Notes: generated from the sequence alone by a model not told the origin. A stretch of DNA of 64,000 bases from Anaerolineae bacterium (GCA_019912965.1 JAIOHM010000213.1:79905-143904); one strand, 5' to 3'. Counted from the stretch's first letter, positions 46,287 to 56,245 are shown. Made by a program: numbers and translations.

Positions 46287-47903
46287 TCACTCGTTGATGG
46301 GTTGGTCGTGGAAGATGATCTGTTCATGTCCGATTCGTGCGATGTCACCAACGCTCAGAACATGTGGTTGCTTCAGCGGCTCATCGTTGACAACCGTGCC
46401 GTTGGTGCTCCCCAGATCTTCCAATACCAGTTTATCGCCATCACGCTTGATCTGACAATGAAAACGAGAAACATTTTTGGCGTTCATCACCAGTTCATTC
46501 TGGGATGCGCGCCCAATGCGAATGAGTTCACGGTCTAATGGGAAGCTGTTTTCGCGCCATGTGACGAAGGTAGGTGTGACGCCCATCTTTTTCTCAATCG
46601 GCGGGATTTTGAGCAGTCGTTCGATTTCGCGGGTGCGTAAAAATTGTGTGCTTTCGTGACGATCAGTCATGGTGTACATAGCTTGGGTCGCCATTGTTTT
46701 CCGGCTGTACTGGTCGTAAGCCTGTGGGCCACGATCCATTTCCGATGCCTGCCGCAGTAGTGCTTCCCGTTCTTCGCCTAATTCAGCATTTTGTGCCTCA
46801 ACATCGTTGATAGCCTCGGCAGCCTGCTTCAATACTTGCGATGCACTTTGATAATCGCCCCGGTCAGCGGCGTTCACCGCATCCCGCCGCGCCTGTGCCG
46901 CCTTCAACAGCAGCACTGATCGGCGCACTTCTGGATTTGCCTGAGCGGGTAGTTCGGCCTGTGGCGCGACATTAATCGTCACCGGCAGCTCTAGTATCTG
47001 ATGGGCTGAACCAGATTCCAGAATTTCATCATACTCAAACCGCAGCAGGGCAATCTGCTGCTCGCCAACATCATGCAATGCAGGAATATTCAATTCCAGC
47101 ATCAGCGCTTTGACTTCATCCCCGAATACATCGCCGAGACTGAAGGAAATGCGTTTACCGTCGCTGTGCATGTTATAGGCATTTAACTGGTTGACGCTGG
47201 TAACATGGTCGCTTGGCTCAACACTGACCACCAGATTTTGCCCGACCACACTTAGTAAACCGCGCAGTTCTTCCTCAAAGATAATCGGCGCTACTTCCGG
47301 GCTTTCGATGAAATAGAACGCACCACCGCCCGCGTCAGCCATCGCCATTAGCAAATCTTCGTTGAAATCAGAACCCAACCCCATAGTGGTAGTGCTGATA
47401 TTCTGCTCATGTTTTTGCCGTGCCAGTGCTACCAATCGATTCAGGTCGGTGATGCCCCGATTTGCCAATCCATCACTCATCAGGATAACGCGGTTTAAAT
47501 AATCCGGTCGGATGTTCTCGGCTACCAGTCCGCAGCCTTGTAGCCAACCGCCGCTGAGGTTCGTCATCCCACTGGCTTTAATCTGGTTGATGCGCTGGTT
47601 GATGGCGTCTTTGTGGATGACATTTTCGGGCGGCAGCAGGGTTTCAACGTTTTCGTTATACAGCACCACCGAAAGCAAATCGTGTGCACCTAAATTTTGC
47701 ACCAGAAATTGAGCAGACTGCCGTGTGAACACGATTTTTTCACCGCCCATTGACCCGCTGCGGTCGATCACCAGACTGAGGTTGAGCGGTCGCCGCCGCT
47801 GGTTATCTGGCGCGGGGCCTGAATTCAGGCGCGCCATCAGATACAGCTTGTGGGGCTGCTCTACCGTCAAAACGTCGTAATCGAGCGCGAAATCCGCTTT
47901 CAT
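46287..47903 (-). CDS. VWA-domain protein with C-terminal FHA
   Basis: A 538-residue protein. A von Willebrand A domain (about 40-210) has MIDAS DRSGSMGG and the later MTNLSGG. A conserved beta domain follows, then a helical coil (about 330-380), then a C-terminal FHA domain (about 460-535) with IRIGRASQNELV, VSRFHCQIK and GSTNGTVVNDEPL. VWA binds a partner through a metal, and FHA binds phosphothreonine. There is no signal peptide, so it acts in the cytoplasm. Its stop nearly touches the phosphoribosyltransferase start. Confidence 0.92.
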   Translation of the reverse strand: MKADFALDYDVLTVEQPHKLYLMARLNSGPAPDNQRRRPLNLSLVIDRSGSMGGEKIVFTRQSAQFLVQNLGAHDLLSVVLYNENVETLLPPENVIHKDAINQRINQIKASGMTNLSGGWLQGCGLVAENIRPDYLNRVILMSDGLANRGITDLNRLVALARQKHEQNISTTTMGLGSDFNEDLLMAMADAGGGAFYFIESPEVAPIIFEEELRGLLSVVGQNLVVSVEPSDHVTSVNQLNAYNMHSDGKRISFSLGDVFGDEVKALMLELNIPALHDVGEQQIALLRFEYDEILESGSAHQILELPVTINVAPQAELPAQANPEVRRSVLLLKAAQARRDAVNAADRGDYQSASQVLKQAAEAINDVEAQNAELGEEREALLRQASEMDRGPQAYDQYSRKTMATQAMYTMTDRHESTQFLRTREIERLLKIPPIEKKMGVTPTFVTWRENSFPLDRELIRIGRASQNELVMNAKNVSRFHCQIKRDGDKLVLEDLGSTNGTVVNDEPLKQPHVLSVGDIARIGHEQIIFHDQPINE

Positions 47904-48015
47904 GCCGTCTGATTCCTGATACCGATAACTTGCACTGTAATTGTATTGTAGAGCATTCTGCCGGGGTGTCTAGCGTGAGGGGCTAGGCGTAGGCTTATCG
48001 CACAGTGTTGTAATG

Positions 48016-48040
48016 CGGGGCGGATTCTGATTCCGCCCCG
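48016..48040 (-). terminator. Hairpin after the ABC ATPase gene
   Basis: A GC-rich 9-bp stem (CGGGGCGGA / TCCGCCCCG) with a 7-nt loop lies 8 nt after the ABC ATPase stop. No long T tract follows. Confidence 0.5.
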
Positions 48041-48047
48041 TTCTGTA

Positions 48048-48749
48048 TTAGGCCGGAACGTGGATGCCGTTGACGATCACGCCATCAATCAGGGTCAGCA
48101 CACGGTCAGCCGTCGAAGCAATGTTCGGATCGTGGGTGACAATAACCACCGTAGTACCCGCATCCGAGCGAATTTGCCGCAGTGCATCCATCACCATCTT
48201 CCCCGATTCGGTGTCGAGGTTGCCCGTAGGCTCGTCTGCTAGCAGCAGGGGGGGATTGTTCGCCAATGCCCGCGCAATTGCTACACGCTGCTGTTGACCA
48301 CCCGAAAGTTCAGAAGGCCGATGGCGCATTCGGTCGCTCAACCCCAGCATATCCAGCAGTTCTTTAGCCCGTTTTTCCGGGTTATAAAGCGGCTTGCGGG
48401 CGAACTGAATCGGCAGCGCCACATTTTCTAGCGCGGTCAGCGTCGGAATCAGATTGAAAAACTGGAAGATAAAACCGATTTTCTCGTTGCGAATTTCGGT
48501 CAACTGGTCTTCGTTCATGCGGGTGATGTCTACCCCATCAATGGCAATTGTGCCATGCGTAGGGGTATCCAACCCGCCAATCAAGCCTAGCAGTGTACTT
48601 TTGCCACTGCCCGATGGCCCGACAATGCCGACCATCTCCCCGGCATAAATATCCATATCCACCCCGCGCAGGGCATGAACTGTGTAGCTGCCGAGGGGGA
48701 GTTCCTTAACGACGCCACTGGTATGGATGACGGCATTTGAATTCGACAT
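48048..48749 (-). CDS. MacB/LolD-type ABC transporter ATPase
   Basis: A 233-residue ATPase: Walker A VGPSGSGKSTLL, signature LSGGQQQRVAIARAL, Walker B LLLADEPTGNLD and H-loop VTHDPN. The LolD/MacB/FtsE form moves lipoproteins or peptides with a permease, but no FtsX-like permease lies beside it. ATG 48749 follows AGGAG. The longer frame to 48797 lacks support. Confidence 0.92.
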   Translation of the reverse strand: MSNSNAVIHTSGVVKELPLGSYTVHALRGVDMDIYAGEMVGIVGPSGSGKSTLLGLIGGLDTPTHGTIAIDGVDITRMNEDQLTEIRNEKIGFIFQFFNLIPTLTALENVALPIQFARKPLYNPEKRAKELLDMLGLSDRMRHRPSELSGGQQQRVAIARALANNPPLLLADEPTGNLDTESGKMVMDALRQIRSDAGTTVVIVTHDPNIASTADRVLTLIDGVIVNGIHVPA

Positions 48750-48846
48750 GAAGCACTCCTGCAATGTGTCCGTTGTACAATTCGTTACGTATTTCACAGT
48801 CCCGAAGTTTCATTATAGGGAAAAGTGACTTACGAATTCAATGGCC

Positions 48847-50058
48847 CTACGGAGTTGCAGAGGGTTGCTTCCGCTCAGTTACCTTGATGAGCAGTTTATG
48901 AATGCGTTTGGATTCTTTGGTCAGTAGCGGCCCTAATATTGCCAGAATCAACACATACAGCGCCGCGAATGGTTGAAGTATCGGCAATAATCCACCACTT
49001 TGTGCGAGGTTCGCCAGCACAATCGAAAACTCGCCGCGCGAAACAATTGTCAGTCCAATGTTGGATGATGCAGTGGGCGAAAGCTGGGCGGTGCGTCCCG
49101 CCAGAATACCTGCGACATAATTGCCAATGATCGTCAGCACGACCGCGCCCAACGCCAATCCTACCGCGCCGCCCAGCGTTAGGGGGTCAATCGACAACCC
49201 AAAACTGAAAAAGAACACCGCGCCGAAAAAGTCCCGGAATGGAATAACCATGTGTTCAATGCGTTTGGCATGTTCCGTTTCTGCCAGCACCAATCCAACC
49301 AGCAGCGCACCAATGGCCTCAGCCACATGGATAGTTTCCGAAAAACCGGCAATCAATAGCAACGCTGCGAAAATGACCAGTAAAAACACCTCGTCTGAAG
49401 TGATGTTCAGGAAGCGATTCAGGAGAGGAATAGCCAGCCTGCCAACTACCAGCAAACCGATCATGAAGCCCAGTGCCAGCACGGCAGACCCGATAACCGC
49501 GCCCACCGAAGTCGCTCCGCTGAGCACTAATCCTGAAACGATTGATAAATAGACCGCCAAAAAAACATCCTCAAACATGATGATGCCGAGGATCATTTCG
49601 GTTTCGGGGTTCGCGGTTCGGCGCAAATCGACCAGCACTTTGGCGACAATCGCGCTGGAGGAAATCGTAGTGATCCCTGCTGCCACCAGCACTTCTTTTA
49701 GTGGCCACCCTTGCAGTGCGGCGTAGGCAATGCTCAACGTGAAGTTGATTGCAATGTAAATCGTACCGCCAACGACAATCGAGCGTCCGGCGCGCATCAA
49801 ACGCCCAACGGAAAATTCTAATCCCAGATAGAACAGCAGAAACAACACGCCGAGCCGCCCCATAAATTCAATCAGTGGGGCAGTGGTGATGAATCGTAAA
49901 TCCAGGATGCCAATATGCGGGGCATGTGGCCCAACCACCATACCAGCGATAATCAGAAATGGAACAATCGAGAAACGAAGTCGAGCGGAAAGAAGGGCGG
50001 CAATTGCCATTAAAACGAGGGCGATCCCAGCTTCAAAGACAATGTAATGATTCTCCAA
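48847..50058 (-). CDS. khtU: KhtU-like cation/proton antiporter
   Basis: A 403-residue CPA2-family antiporter with about 12 membrane segments, including LFLLFYLGLEFSVGRLMRAG, FEDVFLAVYLSIVSGLVLSG and SRGEFSIVLANLAQSGG. Together with the adjacent KhtT-like protein (stop at 50060, start 50058) it probably exchanges K+ for H+. The two genes are spaced almost end to end, indicating one operon. Confidence 0.88.
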   Translation of the reverse strand: MENHYIVFEAGIALVLMAIAALLSARLRFSIVPFLIIAGMVVGPHAPHIGILDLRFITTAPLIEFMGRLGVLFLLFYLGLEFSVGRLMRAGRSIVVGGTIYIAINFTLSIAYAALQGWPLKEVLVAAGITTISSSAIVAKVLVDLRRTANPETEMILGIIMFEDVFLAVYLSIVSGLVLSGATSVGAVIGSAVLALGFMIGLLVVGRLAIPLLNRFLNITSDEVFLLVIFAALLLIAGFSETIHVAEAIGALLVGLVLAETEHAKRIEHMVIPFRDFFGAVFFFSFGLSIDPLTLGGAVGLALGAVVLTIIGNYVAGILAGRTAQLSPTASSNIGLTIVSRGEFSIVLANLAQSGGLLPILQPFAALYVLILAILGPLLTKESKRIHKLLIKVTERKQPSATP

Positions 50059-50059
50059 C

Positions 50060-50557
50060 TCATGTCCCCTTTTTCAGAATCAGATTTTTAAAGGCTTGAA
50101 TGTGAGGTCTTTCGCCCGCAATAATCAACGTCATACCTGCCTCAATGACTTGATCTGGGCCGGGGTTGATTTTCTTGATGTGGTCAGGGCCGATTATCGC
50201 CATGATGGATGCACCTGTCTTCTGACGAACACCTAACTCGCCAATGTTTTTGCCAATTCCCCCGGATCCCGGCTCTACCTTGAACCATTCGATCACCAAG
50301 TCGTCCAGCGCAACTTCCATCGATTCTAACGCTTTGGGTTTGTAGGCCATTCCGCCAATGATGGCCGATACTTGCCGTGCTTCGTTGTCATCGAGGCTAA
50401 TCATGGAAATGCTGTCGTCCGGGTTGTCATAATAGAAGTGATACAGTTCACGACGACCATCATCGTGGATAATCACAACGAGTTTGTCTCCACCGCGCGT
50501 TTTGATCTCGAATTTATGCCCGATGCCCGGCAGCGCGGTTTCTCGAATGTTGGACAT
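50060..50557 (-). CDS. khtT: KhtT-like regulatory protein (RCK_C)
   Basis: A 165-residue cytosolic protein starting MSNIRETALPGIGHKFEI, characteristic of KhtT. A C-terminal RCK_C (TrkA-C) domain follows (about 75-160; SIMAIIGPD, VIEAGMTLIIAGE). It senses a ligand (c-di-AMP in studied homologues) and controls the antiporter encoded immediately downstream. Confidence 0.93.
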   Translation of the reverse strand: MSNIRETALPGIGHKFEIKTRGGDKLVVIIHDDGRRELYHFYYDNPDDSISMISLDDNEARQVSAIIGGMAYKPKALESMEVALDDLVIEWFKVEPGSGGIGKNIGELGVRQKTGASIMAIIGPDHIKKINPGPDQVIEAGMTLIIAGERPHIQAFKNLILKKGT

Positions 50558-50736
50558 GAAATATTTTCTCCTCTAATGAACTGAAAACGCCGCGTCAACT
50601 TTTAACGAGGCGTCAATAGAATAGCCATTTTAACAAATTTAAATGCCTGAAACAAAATAAATCTGTAAATATGCGAACTCTCATGGAATACTCAAAACTA
50701 CTTGTTACGATATTCACAATGAGGATGGGTAGATAG

Positions 50737-51285
50737 ATGAGGTCATATATGCGGCACACCGCGAACCGGAAATTCCGGCAGATTGATCGCAAGGTTACAC
50801 GCTGGATGGCTCACAACGGAGTGACGCTGCTGCGGATCAGTCTGGGGATTGTATTCCTGTGGTTTGGGGTACTGAAGTTTGCGCCCGGTCTTAGCCCAGC
50901 GGACGAACTGGCAACCCGCACAATTTCTGTACTAACATTTGGTATCGTTCCTCCGGAGATTTCACGCCCCGTATTGGCGCTGTGGGAGTCATTGATTGGT
51001 ATCGGTCTCATCACAGGTTGGTTCATGCGGGGGACGCTGTTGCTGTTGTTTGTGCAAATGGTGGGAACGGTTACGCCGCTGTTCCTGTTCCCGACAGAAA
51101 CGTGGGGACGATTCCCAATTGCGCCCACGTTGGAAGGACAGTACATCATCAAGAATATTGTGTTGGTCAGTGCGGGGATGGTGATTGGGGCAACTGTGCG
51201 TAGCGGTGGCCTGACCGATGACCCAATCATACTGGAACAGGCACGAGCAGCGGAGATCGAGGACGAGCAGATTACTCAGCCGTAG
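50737..51285 (+). CDS. DoxX-family membrane protein
   Basis: A 182-residue protein with four hydrophobic segments and the DoxX-type first segment LRISLGIVFLWFGVLKF. It also has WESLIGIGLITGW and YIIKNIVLVSAGMVIGA. Function in this organism is unknown; relatives act in redox or respiratory contexts. The C-terminus overlaps the convergent CBS gene by 14 nt. Confidence 0.85.
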   Translation: MRSYMRHTANRKFRQIDRKVTRWMAHNGVTLLRISLGIVFLWFGVLKFAPGLSPADELATRTISVLTFGIVPPEISRPVLALWESLIGIGLITGWFMRGTLLLLFVQMVGTVTPLFLFPTETWGRFPIAPTLEGQYIIKNIVLVSAGMVIGATVRSGGLTDDPIILEQARAAEIEDEQITQP

Positions 51286-51700
51286 TCCGTTCAGTCAGGC
51301 TCAAAAATGCCATCAAAATATCGGATCGGGTAACAATTCCGACCAGCGTTTCGTCGCGCATCACAGGCAGGCAGCTAATTTTGTTTTTGAGCATTAGGCG
51401 AACACCCTCTTCGGCACGCGCTTCGGGTGCGATAACGATAGGTGCTGGAGTCATGATCGCCCGTACCTGGAGTCGTTTTGCTAATTCTTCATCTTGCCAG
51501 CGTTCACGGAGGATGTGCGGCGAATTCAGTGCTGTGCGGCAGTCTCGATCACTCACAATGCCAATCAGATGGCCTTCGTCGCTCATGACGGGGAGATGAT
51601 GGCAGCCAATTTTATCCATCATATCGAGTGCGTCGTGCAGGGTTCCTTGCAATCGGATGGTGGACGGTTTACGAGTCATAATATCGGATACATTCATCAT
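51272..51700 (-). CDS. CBS-domain pair protein
   Basis: A 142-residue CBS pair: VSDIMTRKPSTI, CHHLPVM, GIVSDRDCR, IMTPAPIV, SCLPVM and GIVTRSDIL. ATG 51700 follows GGAG. Paralogue of the island protein at 10277 and neighbour of a third CBS protein at 51770. The overlap with DoxX is convergent. Confidence 0.88.
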   Translation of the reverse strand: MMNVSDIMTRKPSTIRLQGTLHDALDMMDKIGCHHLPVMSDEGHLIGIVSDRDCRTALNSPHILRERWQDEELAKRLQVRAIMTPAPIVIAPEARAEEGVRLMLKNKISCLPVMRDETLVGIVTRSDILMAFLSLTERTTAE

Positions 51701-51723
51701 CTGACGCTCCAGCATTAAGAAGA

Positions 51724-51740
51724 CCCCTCTGCGCGAGGGG
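51724..51740. terminator. Hairpin between two CBS genes
   Basis: A 6-bp stem CCCCTC / GAGGGG with a 5-nt loop lies between the CBS genes at 51770 (upstream in the minus direction) and 51272. It may end or attenuate the upstream transcript. Confidence 0.35.
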
Positions 51741-51769
51741 TATTTCAACGAATTCATGCGACGATAGGC

Positions 51770-52210
51770 TTACCCGGTGACCAATGCCGGATTGCGGGAT
51801 TTGACCAGCATCCTGAAGATGTCTGATTCGGTCAGCATTCCAATGGCGTTACCACGATCATCCACCACAGGCACCCCGCTGACTTTCTGATTGAGCATGA
51901 TTTCTGCGGCGTCCAGAATCGGTTGGTCAGCTTTGATGGTGTGCACATCGCGTGACATCACTTTTTCGACAGTCAACTGCGCCCATAGGTAATTCAGTTC
52001 CCAGATGCTCAGGGTTGTGGCATCAGAAGGACTGGCTTCGCGCACATCACCAATAGTGATGATCCCAACCAGATGGTCGTGGTCGAGGACGACCAACCGT
52101 CGCACGCCATTTTCCTTCATAATTTGGTGCGCGTTACTGATGGAAGTCGAGGGCGAAACGCTAATCACCCGATTCGTCATCCATTCCTGCACCTTTACAT
52201 TTTCAAGCAT
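51770..52210 (-). CDS. CBS-domain pair protein
   Basis: A 146-residue pair of CBS motifs (VQEWMTNRVISV, MKENGVRRLVV, GIITIGDVRE, VMSRDVHTIKA, VSGVPVVDD, GMLTESDIFRML). It is diverged from the two CBS proteins at 10277 and 51272. It forms a small minus-strand CBS gene pair. Confidence 0.88.
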   Translation of the reverse strand: MLENVKVQEWMTNRVISVSPSTSISNAHQIMKENGVRRLVVLDHDHLVGIITIGDVREASPSDATTLSIWELNYLWAQLTVEKVMSRDVHTIKADQPILDAAEIMLNQKVSGVPVVDDRGNAIGMLTESDIFRMLVKSRNPALVTG

Positions 52211-52342
52211 GACACACCTCTTTTGCCGGGTTTAAGTTTAATCACCCGAATGAGTACGGTGATCTGTTTTCACTATAAAGTTCGCCCTCGTTAGTGGGTA
52301 CTGCAAAAGATAATGCAAAATGCGTGATAGATGTGACAGCTA

Positions 52343-53494
52343 CTACATCCGTACAGGCACACTGATAGTCAACCGTGTGCCCACGCCGGGGCGGGTTTCA
52401 ATTTCTACACGCCCACCGTGTAAAGCCGCCCGCTGTTGTATATTCCGTAACCCCAACCCACTCTGGTTGGCAACGAGTTGTGCATTGAATCCTTTGCCAT
52501 CATCCGCAATCACAATTTGGAACTCATCACTACGCACCTCAGCACTGATCGTAATGGCTTGGGCTTCAGCATGGCGCACCGCGTTGCTGATTGCTTCGTT
52601 CGCCATCTGGCAAATAGCCTCGAATATTGCGGGGCTGAATGGAGGTTTATCATTGGGTGCATTCAATTGAATATGGATGGTTGCAGGCAGGTGCAGGCGG
52701 CTGAGCATATCATTGAGCCGTTCGTAGATCGTCATGGTGTGACGTTCATGAATCTGCAAGTTCATGATATACCGTCGGATATCTTCGATGATTTCGTTTA
52801 GGTTGCCTATAGTTTGTGTCAGTGCATCTGGAGAAGCTTCGTCGGAGAGTCGCATCAAATCCAGATGCATCCCAACCGCATACAGCGATTGAATTACACC
52901 GTCATGCAGCTCCATACTGATTCGGTCGCGTTCTTCCAATAATGTCAGGCGGCTTTGTTGCTCACTCAGTTGCGAACCAGCAATTGCCAGCGCGGCATAG
53001 CCCGCTAGCGTTTCGAGCAACCAGCTATCCTCTTCACTGAAAGGCTGACCATCTTCACGGTCGCAGATATACAGCGTGCCAAAAAGTTGTTGGCCAACTT
53101 GAATGGGTACACCCAGCAGACTGGTCATCGGCGGGTGAGCAGGGCAAAATCCGGCGGAGCGTTCGTCATCCTGCATTCGTTCCAGGCGTATGGTTTGTCG
53201 TTCTTTCATAATCGCCCCGATCAACCCATGCCCCTTGGGAAGATGGTCAAGTCGGGCAATTGCTTCCGGAGTCATTCCGGCAACTTTGAAAAATTTCAGC
53301 CCGCCCTTACCATCCGGCACACCCAGTGCGGCATATTTCGCTTGGACGAGTTCCTTGGAAACCTGGGCGATCCGTTCGAGAACCTGCTCAACGGTTGCTC
53401 CTTCAGCAGCGTACATTACAGAAGAAGCAATATCCTTGAGCTGTGCTAGAATGATAGAGGTATTGTCGTTTTGATGATTTATGTCACTATTCAT
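52343..53494 (-). CDS. GAF-domain sensor histidine kinase (NarL-type partner)
   Basis: A 383-residue cytosolic kinase: GAF sensor (about 30-180), then a HisKA_3 motif with ERDRISMELHDGVIQSLY (His about 205) and an ATP-binding end (CQMANEAISNAVRHAEA, IADDGKGFN, SGLGLRNIQQRAALHGG). It is divergent from the LuxR/NarL-type regulator at 53578 with 83 nt between, which is the normal pairing. No heme ligand is assigned. Confidence 0.92.
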   Translation of the reverse strand: MNSDINHQNDNTSIILAQLKDIASSVMYAAEGATVEQVLERIAQVSKELVQAKYAALGVPDGKGGLKFFKVAGMTPEAIARLDHLPKGHGLIGAIMKERQTIRLERMQDDERSAGFCPAHPPMTSLLGVPIQVGQQLFGTLYICDREDGQPFSEEDSWLLETLAGYAALAIAGSQLSEQQSRLTLLEERDRISMELHDGVIQSLYAVGMHLDLMRLSDEASPDALTQTIGNLNEIIEDIRRYIMNLQIHERHTMTIYERLNDMLSRLHLPATIHIQLNAPNDKPPFSPAIFEAICQMANEAISNAVRHAEAQAITISAEVRSDEFQIVIADDGKGFNAQLVANQSGLGLRNIQQRAALHGGRVEIETRPGVGTRLTISVPVRM

Positions 53495-53577
53495 TGCTAA
53501 TCTTTGTGTGGTTAAAGTAAGAGTTACCGCTATTTTAACGCGAAAACGAACATATACACGAACAGGATGGAGAACCC

Positions 53578-54264
53578 ATGACCAATCCGGTAAGGATTCT
53601 GATCGCAGACGATCACTCGGTAGTTAGGGCCGGGTTGCGGGCGCTGCTGGAACGCCAGAGCCGTTTCCGGGTTGTAGCGGAAGCCGGCACAGGTGAGGAA
53701 GCGGTTGCCAAAGCTAAGGAATTGAAGCCAGATGTTGCCGTCTTGGATGTGCGAATGCCAGGTGTTTCGGGCATCGAGGCTTGCCGCCAGATTATCGAGG
53801 GTGTGCCTGGTTGCAAAGTGATTATGCTCACTTCATATGCCGAAGACGAACTGCTGTTTGCCGCTATTCAGGCGGGGGCATCCGGTTACGTACTCAAGCG
53901 TATTGGTGATAATGACCTGATTTTGGCGGTTGACCGCGTCAGCCGGGGTGAAGGAATGCTGGATCCCGCTATGACCGCGACCGTGTTTGCGGAAATGCGT
54001 AAGGCCAATGAGGCACAGCACGCCGCTGCCTTCGCCAATCTCACTTCACAGGAATTAGCGGTGCTGGCACTGGTTGCGGATGGTCTGACCAATCGCCAGA
54101 TTGCAATTAAGCTGTATTTGGGCGAAGGCACAGTACGCAACTATGTCAGTAGTGTGCTTGCCAAAATCGGAGCAGCTAACCGTGCCGAAGCTGCCGCTTA
54201 TGCCGTTAAGAACAACATCCGTGAATTGGTTCCACCAACTGCGTCAGACGAAAAAGCAGAGTAG
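53578..54264 (+). CDS. NarL/LuxR-type response regulator
   Basis: A 228-residue regulator: receiver with ADDHS and Asp57 in VAVLDVRMPGVSG, Lys in YVLKRIG, and a LuxR-type HTH at about residues 155-215 (LTSQELAVLALVADGLTNRQ, GEGTVRNYVSSVLAKIG). It pairs with the divergent GAF kinase. The hairpin at 54271 ends the gene. Confidence 0.95.
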   Translation: MTNPVRILIADDHSVVRAGLRALLERQSRFRVVAEAGTGEEAVAKAKELKPDVAVLDVRMPGVSGIEACRQIIEGVPGCKVIMLTSYAEDELLFAAIQAGASGYVLKRIGDNDLILAVDRVSRGEGMLDPAMTATVFAEMRKANEAQHAAAFANLTSQELAVLALVADGLTNRQIAIKLYLGEGTVRNYVSSVLAKIGAANRAEAAAYAVKNNIRELVPPTASDEKAE

Positions 54265-54270
54265 ATTTTT

Positions 54271-54300
54271 GGGGCGTCCCCACAGGACGCCCCTTTTTTT
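54271..54300 (+). terminator. Rho-independent terminator
   Basis: A 9-bp stem GGGGCGTCC / GGACGCCCC (54271-54279 with 54285-54293) is followed by seven T. It ends the response regulator gene. Confidence 0.9.
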
Positions 54301-54305
54301 GAATG

Positions 54306-54773
54306 TTACTTCTTATGACCGTTGCTCTGGCTGGGAACAACATACACCGGGCACGGCTTGGCACTTAACACCTTGTTGGTGACGCTCCCAAACAACCAGC
54401 GGCTTAACCCCGACCGTCCATGCGTGGACATCACAATTGCATCCACATGATATTTCTCGGCCATATTGGTGATGATCTCGGCGGGTTCGCCAATTTCCGC
54501 TTCGATGCTGATCACCATCTCAGGATGCAGCCTTTTGAGATTTTTAGCGACCCCATCCAGATAAGCGCGTGCTTGTGGCAGCAAATCCGCTTTGGCAGCG
54601 TCATAGTCTGGAATGGTTGCGGGTGGATAGTAACCGTAAATCGGCACTTCTGGTACTTCAACGGCTGAAACCAGGGTCATCCTGCCATCAGCCCCTAGGA
54701 TACTGGCAGCGTGCTGCAAAGCGTCCTCAGCCAGTTGAGAACCATCCAGCGGCACAAGTACATGCTTTAGCAT
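54306..54773 (-). CDS. Universal stress protein (UspA family)
   Basis: A 155-residue protein with the UspA form: MLKHVLVPLDGSQLAEDAL and the ATP-binding end IVMSTHGRSGLSRWLFGSVT. ATG 54773 follows AGGAG; the GTG at 54782 is too close to the same site. It binds ATP or acts in stress. Confidence 0.95.
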   Translation of the reverse strand: MLKHVLVPLDGSQLAEDALQHAASILGADGRMTLVSAVEVPEVPIYGYYPPATIPDYDAAKADLLPQARAYLDGVAKNLKRLHPEMVISIEAEIGEPAEIITNMAEKYHVDAIVMSTHGRSGLSRWLFGSVTNKVLSAKPCPVYVVPSQSNGHKK

Positions 54774-54940
54774 GATTGGCACTCCTATTTTGCTGTAATG
54801 CTGTCCTGATTCTAGTGCTGTAGCCGAGAATTATCGTAGTATCAAACGTCGCTGGAGTGCCCGATGTTCGTCACTATTCGTCTTTTTCCTTTCCCCCTAC
54901 ACTCAGGGCAGTAGAAATTTTCCCAATGGATAGAGGAATT

Positions 54941-56245
54941 ATGAACTGGCATCAACGGCGTATCAGTGCTGAAGAAGCGGCGCGAAAAGTGCGCTCCGGC
55001 CAGCGGGTATTTTTAACGGGTAACTGCTCCACGCCTCAGCATTTTTTGGAGGCGCTGTGCAACCGTTATCAGGAGCTGAGTGGGGTCGAACTTGTGCAGG
55101 TGCTCGACTTGGGTGCTGGCAATTATGTTACACCAGAGATGAGCGATCACATTCGCGTCAACAGTTTGTTCATCAGCCCCAAAGTTCGAAAGGCCGTCAA
55201 TGAAGGATTAGCAGATTTCACCCCCGTTTTTCTGCATGAAATCCCATTGTTATTTCGTTCAGGTCGTCTGGTGCTGGATGTTGCTGTAATCCACGTCAGT
55301 CCGCCGGATGAACATGGCTACTGCTCTTATGGCGTCGAAGTTGGCGTGACCAAAGGTGCTGCTGAATCCGCTGGACTGGTGATTGCCGAAGTCAATCCAC
55401 ATATGCCGCGTACATTGGGGGATAGTTTCATCCATGTCAACCAGATTGACTATTTTGTCGAAGTCAATTATCCATTGCCAGAGGTTCGGCCTGAACCTGC
55501 TACCGAAGCTCAGACACGAATTGCGTGGAATATTGCTGAACTCATTCCAGATGCAGCCACCTTACAAATGGGTATCGGTGGTATCCCGGATGCGGTGCTG
55601 CGTCACCTGACCAACCACAAGAACCTCGGCATACATACCGAATTGTTCAGTGACGGTGTGATGGAAATGATTCAACAGGGTGTTATCACCAATGCGGCCA
55701 AGAACCTGCATACCGGGAAGGTTGTAGCAGGGTTCGCGCTGGGTACACACCGGCTTTATGAATTTATCAATGACAATCCTGTATTTGAGTTTCGCCCCAC
55801 AGATTACGTCAATGATCCCTTCATCATTGCCCAGAATGACCGGATGATATCCATCAATTCGGCATTGGAAGTCGATCTGACCGGGCAGGTCTGTGCGGAT
55901 AGCATCGGCTCAATGTTCTATTCAGGCGTGGGCGGGCAGGTGGATTTTGTACGCGGCGCATCGCGTAGCAAAGGTGGTAAGTCGTTCATTGCGCTGCCCA
56001 GCACGGCTAAGAACGGCACCATCAGTCGCATCGTCTCACAGCTAAAACCGGGAGCCAGCGTAACCACATCCCGCAATGATGTGCGCTTCGTCGCCACCGA
56101 ATATGGGGTCGCGGATTTATTTGGGCGCTCGATTGCCGAACGTGCTCAGGCGCTCATCAATATTGCGCATCCCGATTTCCGTGATTCCTTGATGGAATAC
56201 GCCCGAACCCAGCACTACACCGGGCGGGTATACGCTTTTGGATAA
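54941..56245 (+). CDS. Acetyl-CoA hydrolase / CoA transferase family
   Basis: A 434-residue enzyme of the 4-hydroxybutyrate CoA-transferase/acetyl-CoA hydrolase group. It has ATLQMGIGGIPDAVL and the probable catalytic Glu in GIHTELFSDGVMEM. Substrate not readable. ATG 54941 lies 5 nt after GAGG; earlier starts at 54926 and 54857 exist in frame. Confidence 0.9.
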   Translation: MNWHQRRISAEEAARKVRSGQRVFLTGNCSTPQHFLEALCNRYQELSGVELVQVLDLGAGNYVTPEMSDHIRVNSLFISPKVRKAVNEGLADFTPVFLHEIPLLFRSGRLVLDVAVIHVSPPDEHGYCSYGVEVGVTKGAAESAGLVIAEVNPHMPRTLGDSFIHVNQIDYFVEVNYPLPEVRPEPATEAQTRIAWNIAELIPDAATLQMGIGGIPDAVLRHLTNHKNLGIHTELFSDGVMEMIQQGVITNAAKNLHTGKVVAGFALGTHRLYEFINDNPVFEFRPTDYVNDPFIIAQNDRMISINSALEVDLTGQVCADSIGSMFYSGVGGQVDFVRGASRSKGGKSFIALPSTAKNGTISRIVSQLKPGASVTTSRNDVRFVATEYGVADLFGRSIAERAQALINIAHPDFRDSLMEYARTQHYTGRVYAFG

